Both the position numbers and the translations under genes were made by a program. This document shows, in pieces, positions 36,449 through 44,969 of a DNA stretch of 46,185 nucleotides. How positions within the stretch are numbered: position 1 is the first letter of the stretch; every line of letters starts with the position of its first letter. The notes below the pieces were generated by a model. It made no database searches and was not told where the DNA came from. It was given only the letters and a program-made list of their open reading frames with translations. Source of the DNA: Dehalococcoidales bacterium (GTDB taxonomy: Bacteria > Chloroflexota > Dehalococcoidia > Dehalococcoidales > RBG-16-60-22); assembly GCA_028714335.1 (NCBI GenBank), contig JAQTMM010000006.1:1-46185 (forward strand). Reading direction: 5' to 3'.

Positions 36449-37533
36449 TATCTCTCCTTGTTTTTCAGAAATTGACTACGCAGCTGGCCGCAGCCGGCAT
36501 TGATGTCCTGCCCCCGGCGTTCGCGGAGGGTTACATTTAGGTGCAGCCGTTTGAGTTCATCCTCAAAAGCCAGTATAACCTGACGCGGGGGTGGCTGAAA
36601 AGCGGGGTCGGCGGTAACGTTAGCCGCAATGAGGTTGATATGGCATTTGAGCCCGCCAATTAAATCGGCTAAAGCACGGGCATGACCGATGGAAGCGTTA
36701 ACGCCTCTAAACAACGCGTACTCAAAGCTCAAACGCTTGCCTTTAACCTCAATATACTCGCGGCAGGCTGGGATAAGCTGTTCCAGCGGGTACCTGCGAT
36801 TAAGCGGCACCAGCTTATTCCGTAAAGCGTTATCGGCGGCATGGAGGGATATTGCCAGCCCTACCTGAAGCTTTTCTTTGGCTAATCGTTTTATCTGGGG
36901 CACCAATCCCGCGGTAGAGATAACCATATTGCGCGCCCCCAGCCCAAATGCCTCCGGTGAATTCAACATTTCTATAGCCCGCCAGAGGTTGTCGTAATTA
37001 GCCAGCGGCTCGCCCATGCCCATGAAAACTACGTTGGATACGTGTTTACCGCTCGAACCGTTTTTCTTTTCCATGAGGTAACGGGCGAAATAAAGCACCT
37101 GGTCAATAATCTCACCGGGGGTCAGATTACGCTCAAAGCCCTGCTGTCCGGTAGCGCAAAAGGGGCAGCCGACGGCGCAGCCCACCTGCGTGGAAACGCA
37201 AACCGTATAGCGCTCCCCTCCCCTCTCCGGGTCATAATGCATCAACGCCGTCTCAACAGTCTTACCATCGGCAAGGTTAAAAAGCGTTTTTACCGTACCG
37301 TCCCTGCCGATTTCTTGTTTTGCGGGGCTTATGCTGTGCAATTTCAGGCTATCGCTTAGCTTTTGACGTAAACCCTGCGGCAAATCAGTCATTTCTGCAA
37401 AGTCTTGCGCCATGTTGCGATATACCCACTTGGCTACCTGCTTAACGCGGTAGGCGGGTTCGCCCAGAGCTAGAAGGAATTCGCTGGATTGTGCGTAATT
37501 TAGTTCGGTAAAGCTTTGCGGTTTTTTAGTCAT
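36448..37533 (-). CDS. rlmN: 23S rRNA/tRNA adenine C2-methyltransferase
   Basis: VCVSTQVGCAVGCPFCATGQQGFERNLT (radical SAM), VVFMGMGEPLANYDN, GCGQLRSQF. TAATG junction with terC. Confidence 0.95.
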   Translation of the reverse strand: MTKKPQSFTELNYAQSSEFLLALGEPAYRVKQVAKWVYRNMAQDFAEMTDLPQGLRQKLSDSLKLHSISPAKQEIGRDGTVKTLFNLADGKTVETALMHYDPERGGERYTVCVSTQVGCAVGCPFCATGQQGFERNLTPGEIIDQVLYFARYLMEKKNGSSGKHVSNVVFMGMGEPLANYDNLWRAIEMLNSPEAFGLGARNMVISTAGLVPQIKRLAKEKLQVGLAISLHAADNALRNKLVPLNRRYPLEQLIPACREYIEVKGKRLSFEYALFRGVNASIGHARALADLIGGLKCHINLIAANVTADPAFQPPPRQVILAFEDELKRLHLNVTLRERRGQDINAGCGQLRSQFLKNKER

Positions 37534-37564
37534 AATGATGGCAACCGTTAATACTCAATATGAC

Positions 37565-37624
37565 ATTATACCATTATTCTTGAGTATAACAGCCTATAAA
37601 AATGCATAGCTCTAATGGTATAAT
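37565..37624. promoter_or_regulatory. Mirrored divergent extended -10 promoters
   Basis: ATTATACCATTA (37565-37576) and TAATGGTATAAT (37613-37624) form a perfect 12-bp inverted repeat, each arm carrying TGGTATAAT facing its gene. Confidence 0.6.
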
Positions 37625-37644
37625 CGTCTGTAGGAGAAGATTTA

Positions 37645-38535
37645 TTGAGTAACGCTAAATCCTGGATTTTAGAAACCCGTCCCCAATTCTTAATCCTCTC
37701 TTTCATTTTAGCTTTTCTGGGTACCGCTTTAGCCTGGTATAAAGGCGATGTAACGATTTGGCACGCCCTGCTGGCTGGCATTGGTTTGGTACTGGCACAT
37801 GCCAGCGTCAACGTGTTAAACGACTACTTTGACTTCCGCAGCGGGATAGATAAAGCCACCAAGCGTACGCCTTTCAGTGGCGGCAGTGGAATACTCCCTA
37901 CCCAACTTTTAACACCCCGCCAAGTCCTGTTGCTGGGCATAACCTGCTTTGTCCTGGCGGTACCGGTAGGTATTTACTTCAGCATTATCAAGGGATGGCA
38001 GTTACTGCCTTTGCTGTTTTTAGCCACTTTCTTAATCATCCTTTACAGTCCATTCATTCTAAAGCGCCCCTGGCCGGAATGGGCGGCGGGAATCGGTATG
38101 GGCGGGCTGCCAATATTGGGGATGTACTTTGTGCAAACGGGCGCTTATACCTGGGAAGCGGTTATTGCCTGCATACCATCCACCTTGCTGGTGCATAACT
38201 TACTGCTGCTTAACGAATTTCCGGACATCGAAGCTGATAAGATTGCGAAACGTAGAACCCTGCCAATAGCCCTGGGGCGAAAACCCTCTACTATTATCTA
38301 TATCATCGTCAATATGGCCGTTTACGTTTGGATAATCGCCTGGGTAGCGGCTGGAGTAATGCCCATATGGTCGCTGTTAACCCTGTTATCTCTGCCGTTA
38401 TGCATCAAAGCCATTAACGGAGCCATACACAACGAAGAACCTGATAAACTAATCCCAGGGATGGCTGCTAATGTTATAAACATCTTATTCCTCCAGTTGT
38501 TATTGGGTATCGCTTACGTAATAGCTCATTTTTAG
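37645..38535 (+). CDS. UbiA/MenA-family prenyltransferase
   Basis: NVLNDYFDFRSGIDKATKRTPFSGGSGILP, LLLNEFPDIEADKIAKRRTLPIALG; TTG start with AGGAG SD. Confidence 0.9.
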   Translation: MSNAKSWILETRPQFLILSFILAFLGTALAWYKGDVTIWHALLAGIGLVLAHASVNVLNDYFDFRSGIDKATKRTPFSGGSGILPTQLLTPRQVLLLGITCFVLAVPVGIYFSIIKGWQLLPLLFLATFLIILYSPFILKRPWPEWAAGIGMGGLPILGMYFVQTGAYTWEAVIACIPSTLLVHNLLLLNEFPDIEADKIAKRRTLPIALGRKPSTIIYIIVNMAVYVWIIAWVAAGVMPIWSLLTLLSLPLCIKAINGAIHNEEPDKLIPGMAANVINILFLQLLLGIAYVIAHF

Positions 38536-38544
38536 GATGGCATT

Positions 38545-39270
38545 ATGGCCAAATCGGCCACTATATCAAAGTCGCCTCTGCATAATATCTTTACCGCTAT
38601 ACCATCGCACTACGACCTTGTAAACTTCATCGGTACATTGGGGATGGATAAGCGATGGCGCAGGCTGGCGGCGGAGGCGTGCGTGGAGACAAAGCCACTG
38701 CGCGTGCTGGAGATTGGCTGCGGCACCGGCGACTTGACTATCAACATTGCCCGGTTAGCGGATAAAGGTACGGAATTAATCGGGCTGGATTATAGCCGCC
38801 CGATGCTTGATAAAGCGCGGGAAAAGGTTAAAAAAGCCGGAGTTGACGGCCGCGTTAAATTCATCGAGGGTGATGCATCTAAACTGCCGTTCCCGGACGC
38901 CTCATTTGATGTTACAGCTATATCTTTCGCCTTCCGCAATCTCACCTATAAAAACCCAATCTGTAAAGCGCACCTAAGCGAGGTTGTGAGAGTCCTAAAG
39001 CCCGGTGGGCGCTATGTCATCGTGGAATCCAGCCAACCGGAGAACGGCTTTATTCGCGCCATTAACCACCTGTATATGTGGGTCTTCGTGATGCCGATGG
39101 GTGTAATTCTTTCCGGCAATGTAAGCGCTTACAAGTATTTAGCCAAGTCCACTACGGATTTCTATTCACCCAAAGAGGTCAGGGAATTGCTGATGTCGGC
39201 GGGGTTCAAAGACGTCCGCTACCGCCCCCTATTCTTTGGCGCCGCGGGCATTCATGTAGCCATCAAGTAG
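38545..39270 (+). CDS. UbiE/MenG-family methyltransferase
   Basis: HYDLVNFIGTLGMDKRWRR, VLEIGCGTGDLTINIA, DVTAISFAFRNL. Confidence 0.92.
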   Translation: MAKSATISKSPLHNIFTAIPSHYDLVNFIGTLGMDKRWRRLAAEACVETKPLRVLEIGCGTGDLTINIARLADKGTELIGLDYSRPMLDKAREKVKKAGVDGRVKFIEGDASKLPFPDASFDVTAISFAFRNLTYKNPICKAHLSEVVRVLKPGGRYVIVESSQPENGFIRAINHLYMWVFVMPMGVILSGNVSAYKYLAKSTTDFYSPKEVRELLMSAGFKDVRYRPLFFGAAGIHVAIK

Positions 39271-40527
39271 CTAAATCTGATGCTCGATATGGTATTCCCG
39301 CAACGTATTAAGCGCCGCAAAGAACTCCCGCATCATCACGCTGACTGTGTACATGCCTTTTTCCGTGACGCGTAAAGTATCGTTGCCTTCTACAACGCCT
39401 CCCAGCTTGAGGAACGCCGTTTCCAGCCAGAGTTTTTGCGCCATCTCCCCGCCAAAGCGCTGCCGGAAGGCTTTAGTATCCACCTCCAGCCCGAAGAGCT
39501 TGGTTAAAAGATAATATCGCGTTTTTTCTCTACCGGAAAGCTGACGCCAGCCAACGATGGGAAGTTTATTAGAGGCAGTCATTTCGTGGTAGCGGTCTAA
39601 AGAGAAGGAGTTGACGTAGAAATTCCCTTTTACAATGCTGACTGAACCCGCGCCGATACCGATATAGTCGTCCGTCTTGATAATATATTCGTCAATCATA
39701 TGGTTGCCACGGGAAAAGCACCACGCTGTTGACGCGTTGAAACCACCGCGGTAAAGCTCTTTGAGTATCACGTTATAAAACTGGCGTTCGCGGGAGTTGT
39801 TCACCCGATTGAACCGCCGTTCCATGGCGTCCTTTTTATGCGGCGAGGGCATCAACGGGTAGAATGTTGCCTGGTCTATGCCTAATTCTTTAAATGCCTT
39901 AACGTCCTCAACGAACTGGGGGACCGTCTGCCCGGGGAAGTTAAAGACAAAATCAACGTTCAGGGTGTCGAACTGCCCTTCTGTTTCCTGGAGCCGTCTT
40001 TTAACTTCATCGGCGGGGCCGTTAATCCTGCCCATCGTCTTTAAGACTTGCTCGTCAAAGCTCTGGACGCCTATCGAAAGCCGGTTGACGCTGTAGTCTT
40101 TGAGGAGACTGATGTTCTTGGTCGTTAGTTCGCGGGGGGTTGTTTCTAAAGATATTTGTTTTATGTCAAATAGTCCCCTCAAATGCTTGATAAAGCCTCC
40201 AAGCTCATCCATCAGCACCGTGGGCGTTCCCCCACCAAAGTAAACGTCATTAAAGCTGAAACCGAGTTTGCGGTATAACTCCAACTCCCGTTTAAGGTCA
40301 ATAAAGTACCGGCGTGCCAGACCATCGTCGAAGAGATAGCGGTTAAAGCAGCAGAACGGGCACAACGAGCGGCAAAACGGAATATGGACGTAAAGCGATA
40401 TCCCCCCCTTATCCCACTCCCCCATATTAAGCGGCGTTCCGGTGGAGGTTAAGCGCTGGAATTTCCGCCCTTCCCGCCGTGTAACAAAGCCCGCAAGTTC
40501 AGCAATCATCCTAAAAAATGATACCAC
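39271..40527 (-). CDS. HemN/HemW-like radical SAM protein
   Basis: YVHIPFCRSLCPFCCFNRY (CX3CX2C), DVYFGGGTPTVL, NRLSIGVQSFDEQVLKTMGR. Confidence 0.88.
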   Translation of the reverse strand: MVSFFRMIAELAGFVTRREGRKFQRLTSTGTPLNMGEWDKGGISLYVHIPFCRSLCPFCCFNRYLFDDGLARRYFIDLKRELELYRKLGFSFNDVYFGGGTPTVLMDELGGFIKHLRGLFDIKQISLETTPRELTTKNISLLKDYSVNRLSIGVQSFDEQVLKTMGRINGPADEVKRRLQETEGQFDTLNVDFVFNFPGQTVPQFVEDVKAFKELGIDQATFYPLMPSPHKKDAMERRFNRVNNSRERQFYNVILKELYRGGFNASTAWCFSRGNHMIDEYIIKTDDYIGIGAGSVSIVKGNFYVNSFSLDRYHEMTASNKLPIVGWRQLSGREKTRYYLLTKLFGLEVDTKAFRQRFGGEMAQKLWLETAFLKLGGVVEGNDTLRVTEKGMYTVSVMMREFFAALNTLREYHIEHQI

Positions 40528-40543
40528 AGGTAGGTGGTATTAG

Positions 40544-42466
40544 CTATTTTGCTAAAGTAGAAATATCTGGTAAATCCGCTTTGCATTTAGTCAGACCATG
40601 TTGTGTCTTTTCCCAGTAAAAAGGTCTGACTAATAATTGCCAGAGTCCTCTGAATGCGCCGGCTGACTGCAACAGCCAATAAACCGGACTTAATAGAGCG
40701 TACGGTATTAATGAATAATTCTTGCGCATGAATACGCCGAGCAATGCAATAAATATCACCGCAACATTGCCAATAACCAAATTGAAGAGAGACAGGTACA
40801 TTAACCAATCCGGTACATGGAGATATCCATAAAAGTTAAAGAAAAATGAAAGCCCGAACAACGCCCACATGATGGGGAAAAGGAGGAAATTAACCGGAGT
40901 GCCCCCAACCAGCCAGGCATAGCTGAGCCAGCGTGTAAATCCCATCGCTTTGATTACTTTCAGCGGATGACGGCTGTATACAAGGAAGGTTTGCATGTAC
41001 CCTTTTACCCACCGCGAACGCTGATTTATCCAATTTTTCAGTTGCGAGTTTGCTTCTTCGTAGGTGGTTGAATCAATCACGCCCACCTTATATCCCTCAA
41101 CAGAAGCCCTGATTCCCAAGTCTGCATCCTCGGTAACGTTAAATGGGTCCCAAGCACCAATACGTTTTAGTTTTTGAACGTCGAAGTGATTGCTTGTGCC
41201 ACCTAAAGGTATAGGTAAATTAGATTTAAAGAGACCGGGCAATAAGCAATCGAACCAACTGGAATACTCCAGGGTAAACATCCTGGTAAGGAAGTTCTCA
41301 TCTCTATTGAAATAATTAAGCGCTGCTTGGAAACAGATATAGTTATCGGGATGTGTTCTGAAAGCGGTAACGGCTTTTTTCAATTGATCCGGCTCCGGTA
41401 AATCTTCCGCATCATAGATGGTGAGGTATTCCCCTCTGGCAAAATGCAACCCGTAGTTCAAAGCTTTGGGTTTAGTCCTGGGTGTGCTGTCCGGCAGGAC
41501 AAGGAAGCGCCAGTTTGCTGAAGGTTTTTCTTTTTTAGCCGCTTCCAGCGTTTCTACATCATCTTTTTCTAAAAGGAGGATAATATCCAGTTTATTTTCA
41601 GGATAATCAAGTTTCTTAAGGGACTTAATCAAAGTACCGATAACATTTTTTTCTTTGTATGCTGCGATAAGCACCGTGTATACCGGCCAGTTACCTACCG
41701 CCCATGGAACATTGGCGTCAATATGTGCAGGTTTACTATTTTTCTTCATTTGGTAATAGACGCAAACAAACAGCTTAAAAAACACCGGGGCGATAAAGAA
41801 AAATTGAACCACGAAAATCATGGCTACGATTAGCGTATCTGCTTTGAAGAAAGCCCAGGTAACTAGACCTGACAATAAACAAGCCAGGAAAATCCATTGC
41901 GGGCGGGTGATTACTTTATAAGCAGATTCATCAGGATTGCGGTAAAGCAGTCCATTGATGGATTTATCGATGATGGATACACGGTTTAGCTCTTCAGAAA
42001 TTTTCATTAAATCAAGGTCGGTGATTATTATCTGCTTTATATATTCTGTTCCGAACCGCTGGCGGATTAATTCCAGCCCGGATTTATCACCGGGATTAGC
42101 TGTCAAGATGTAGAGAGTATTGTCCTGTACGACAAAATAAGGAATAACCTGATACTTCACTATTTCTTCATGGGTTAACATGACAGTGAGTTTTTTATCG
42201 ATATTTTTTAAAATGTAAGAGTTATCTTTTACAAAAGGCAGTTTAAAGTGCATCGCCAGACCTTCATATAACTCTAACCGGTTGATATATCCTAAAGTAG
42301 CTAAAATCCACCCCAGATTGCCTCCATTTTGTTTCTGGTAATCTAAAGCCCCATCAAGCTGCGTTTGGGAGATATAACCAAGTTCTATTAATATTTCGCC
42401 CAAGTGACTTGGACCAACAATAGTCTTAAGGGTATTTAGGTTTCCAAAGGCTTCTCGAATTACCAT
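40544..42466 (-). CDS. GSPII_E/MshEN-like N-terminal domain fused to processive family 2 glycosyltransferase
   Basis: Tandem LGEILIELGYISQTQL / LGWILATLGYINRLEL repeats. GT2 motifs YDAEDLPEP, TEDADLGIR and QRSRWVKGYMQ, plus several TM segments. Confidence 0.88.
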   Translation of the reverse strand: MVIREAFGNLNTLKTIVGPSHLGEILIELGYISQTQLDGALDYQKQNGGNLGWILATLGYINRLELYEGLAMHFKLPFVKDNSYILKNIDKKLTVMLTHEEIVKYQVIPYFVVQDNTLYILTANPGDKSGLELIRQRFGTEYIKQIIITDLDLMKISEELNRVSIIDKSINGLLYRNPDESAYKVITRPQWIFLACLLSGLVTWAFFKADTLIVAMIFVVQFFFIAPVFFKLFVCVYYQMKKNSKPAHIDANVPWAVGNWPVYTVLIAAYKEKNVIGTLIKSLKKLDYPENKLDIILLLEKDDVETLEAAKKEKPSANWRFLVLPDSTPRTKPKALNYGLHFARGEYLTIYDAEDLPEPDQLKKAVTAFRTHPDNYICFQAALNYFNRDENFLTRMFTLEYSSWFDCLLPGLFKSNLPIPLGGTSNHFDVQKLKRIGAWDPFNVTEDADLGIRASVEGYKVGVIDSTTYEEANSQLKNWINQRSRWVKGYMQTFLVYSRHPLKVIKAMGFTRWLSYAWLVGGTPVNFLLFPIMWALFGLSFFFNFYGYLHVPDWLMYLSLFNLVIGNVAVIFIALLGVFMRKNYSLIPYALLSPVYWLLQSAGAFRGLWQLLVRPFYWEKTQHGLTKCKADLPDISTLAK

Positions 42467-42705
42467 ATTTTTTGTCTTTCTACTCGCGCTAATTAAACTT
42501 TTTTTAACTTCTAATATTTTTAGTCTAACAGCAAAGTATAAATTTCCTCGTAAAAATCGTAGTGGAATTATAAATAATTGCTTAAGGTTTCATAATGACT
42601 AGTAATCAAAATAGTGTGAATAAATACAAAAAACCATGGGAATTTTAATTTCTAATAATCCAAACCTGTGGTAGGTGTTCGGAATTACTCTTCCCGGTTA
42701 CAAGA

Positions 42706-42733
42706 AAAGAGGCGGAAATTACTCCGCCTCTTT
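42706..42733. terminator. Terminator downstream of sir2
   Basis: AAAGAGGCGGA-N6-TCCGCCTCTTT, symmetric. Confidence 0.8.
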
Positions 42734-42769
42734 CGGTTATATATCTTTGATACCGTTTGTAATGAAAAT

Positions 42770-43540
42770 CTAGGCCTTTTTCTTCGCCTTAGCCTTCTGA
42801 ACTACTTTGTCTAGAGTCTCACCGGTTTTTTCAGCGATAACGACGTCGGCGTAGCTATCGTGCGGGGTGGGAGTGATATTGACGATGACCAGCTTGGCGC
42901 CGTTCTGCTTGGCGAGCAGCGGCATTTGCGCCGCCGGATAGACTATCAATGACGAACCCAGCGCCAGCAAAAGGTCGCAGTGAGACGACTTCTCTACCGC
43001 CTCGTTGGTTTCACGCACCGGCATGGATTGGCCATAAGCCACTGTCGCCGGCTTTAAGATACCATTGCAGTCGCCACAGCGCGGCACCTTCTCGCCGGAG
43101 AGCATTTTTTGGTGGGCGTAGTCGCGGGGGTAACGCTTTTTACAGTCCAGGCAGTCAACCCAGTGCATTGTGCCGTGTAATTCCAGCATTTTTTCCTCCG
43201 GCGTACCGGATTTCTGATGCAAGCCATCGGTATTCTGGGTAATAACGCAGTCCAGCTTGCCCATGTTGTACAACTCGGTGACGGCGTAATGCCCTTTATT
43301 GGGTTTGGCGTCCTTGACCGCCTCCCAGAACAACTTGTGCACCTGCCAGTATTTCTCCCTGATTTCCTCGCTGCGCAGGAAGTTTGGCAGATTCAGTTCA
43401 TCGGGGTCGAACTGCTGCCAGACGCCCTGCGGGCCGCGAAAGTCCGGGATATCCGATTCGGTGCTGAAACCCGCCCCCGTAAAGATAACAACCTTCTTGG
43501 CGCCGACCACCATGTCGGCTACCTGTTCAATATAATCCAT
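42770..43540 (-). CDS. Sir2-family NAD-dependent protein deacylase
   Basis: FTGAGFSTESDIPDFRGPQGVW, TQNTDGLHQKSG, ELHGTMHWVDCLDC...CGDC zinc ligands. Confidence 0.92.
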   Translation of the reverse strand: MDYIEQVADMVVGAKKVVIFTGAGFSTESDIPDFRGPQGVWQQFDPDELNLPNFLRSEEIREKYWQVHKLFWEAVKDAKPNKGHYAVTELYNMGKLDCVITQNTDGLHQKSGTPEEKMLELHGTMHWVDCLDCKKRYPRDYAHQKMLSGEKVPRCGDCNGILKPATVAYGQSMPVRETNEAVEKSSHCDLLLALGSSLIVYPAAQMPLLAKQNGAKLVIVNITPTPHDSYADVVIAEKTGETLDKVVQKAKAKKKA

Positions 43541-43555
43541 GGGGAAAAATCCTTT

Positions 43556-44203
43556 CTATTGCGACCCCACTACCATTTTAGCGAGTTCCCACGAGTAGTC
43601 GTAAAGGTGTAAGCCCTTACTTACCGCTAAAATCTCGCCGTCCTCCACACCAAGCTCGCTGGCCATGTATTCCTTAAGAAGCTGTATCGCCGCCAGGTTG
43701 GACGGAAAGCCCGCCCAGAGGTCCCACGAGCGGAAATACACTACAAAATTCAGTCTATTGTTCCTTATCCGCGTATCAATCATACGGAGGCAGGGCGGGT
43801 CGGGGAGGTCTATAGAGTTCTCGTTACCCACCGCCATATAAGCCTGATTGGTGTTAAATCCGTCCCGCTTATACATCTCGATAACCTTGGCTATCTGTTT
43901 TTCCAGGTACTGGCCGTAGGTGTACTGCTCGCCCTCTTTTTTGTGGGCGGTCATAAGATAAGGGAGGTAGCTTTCCACGTACTCCATAGTGCTGGGCGGG
44001 GGAACGCCCGCGGGTACATCGGGTATCAATGGACGGGTGCCCGGGTACTCTATCTGCACAACGACAAAATCTATTTCCTTGCGCTTTTGGCCGGCGTAGC
44101 TGCCCCGGTCAATCGTATATTCGTAGCCTTCGTCCACAGCCTTGGCCAGACAGAGGAACCAGGCTTCCGCAAGGTCGCGCGCTTTGATAATTGATATATT
44201 CAC
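43556..44203 (-). CDS. Thymidylate synthase superfamily protein (archaeal-like, compact)
   Basis: DPPCLRMIDTRIRNNRLNFVVYFRSWDLWAGFPSNLAAIQLL aligns by eye with ThyA PPCH...RSCDVFLGLPFNIASYALL; HLYD near the C-terminus. Confidence 0.75.
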   Translation of the reverse strand: MNISIIKARDLAEAWFLCLAKAVDEGYEYTIDRGSYAGQKRKEIDFVVVQIEYPGTRPLIPDVPAGVPPPSTMEYVESYLPYLMTAHKKEGEQYTYGQYLEKQIAKVIEMYKRDGFNTNQAYMAVGNENSIDLPDPPCLRMIDTRIRNNRLNFVVYFRSWDLWAGFPSNLAAIQLLKEYMASELGVEDGEILAVSKGLHLYDYSWELAKMVVGSQ

Positions 44204-44206
44204 CGG

Positions 44207-44911
44207 CTATTTTCTGCCTTTCACTAAAGCGAAGAACCTGTCCTGGTACTCCTCAAAGACGCCCCAGTGGTTGAGTTCCTGCTCCAGTTCGTATGCTTTA
44301 ATCTCGCCGCGATAGGCCTGGCCGAACATGTCCTCGATAGTCTGGCGGACGCCGACAGGTATGCCGCCCTGGCTCGACCCCAACAGCCCCCGCGAGCTTA
44401 ACTGCGCCATGTTGCTCTGCACCGAGCGGCTGGTCATCTCATAAATAAACTTTAACAGCGAAACGTCCCAGAGGTCGTCCTGGCCTTTGATAATCGCCGC
44501 CAGCGGGTCGTTCTTTTTATCAATCTCTTCGTTCAGTTTTTGCACCACTACCGGCCACCTGTCCGAGACGATATTGAGTCCCTTTGATTCGTTCTTATAG
44601 GTATAAAATAGCCCCGGCGCATTGGGGCCATGCATCATCATCAGCTTCTGGAAATACTGGCGGGCGTCGTAGCTAAAGCCTTCAAGGTTGGCGAGGTAAT
44701 AGGGAGTAACAATTTTAGGCCTCTCGGCGATGACCCTGCCCTCCCTGATAACTGTCTCGTTAGGTTCGTTGGATATTTCGGAATACGTCGGCTCGGTCAC
44801 CAGATAGTAGTAGATGTTGGTAACCCCGAAGGTGTCTAGGTGCTGCCGGGGATGCCGGACAATCTCGGTGTGGCGCGCCGCGTACTCTATTCTTTCGTTC
44901 TCAATATCCAT
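44207..44911 (-). CDS. Uncharacterised protein of the TS-like/Sir2 operon
   Basis: Start revised to ATG 44911 (MDIENERIEYAARHTEIVRH). The ORF-track extension to 45004 reads through a repeat (VIPAKAGIQ). 3-nt gap to the next gene. Confidence 0.75.
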   Translation of the reverse strand: MDIENERIEYAARHTEIVRHPRQHLDTFGVTNIYYYLVTEPTYSEISNEPNETVIREGRVIAERPKIVTPYYLANLEGFSYDARQYFQKLMMMHGPNAPGLFYTYKNESKGLNIVSDRWPVVVQKLNEEIDKKNDPLAAIIKGQDDLWDVSLLKFIYEMTSRSVQSNMAQLSSRGLLGSSQGGIPVGVRQTIEDMFGQAYRGEIKAYELEQELNHWGVFEEYQDRFFALVKGRK

Positions 44912-44930
44912 TAAGCCCCACCCTGCCTGG

Positions 44931-44950
44931 ATTCCAGCCTTCGCTGGAAT
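44931..44950. repeat. REP-like palindrome in an intergenic gap
   Basis: ATTCCAGC-CTTC-GCTGGAAT; in the minus frame the region translates to VIPAKAGIQ, a familiar REP-derived peptide. Confidence 0.75.
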
Positions 44951-44969
44951 GACAGTAGTAAAATATCCA

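Noticed and set aside
43217-43612. 131-aa plus-strand ORF opposite sir2
   Set aside because: Antisense to a confidently identified Sir2 gene.
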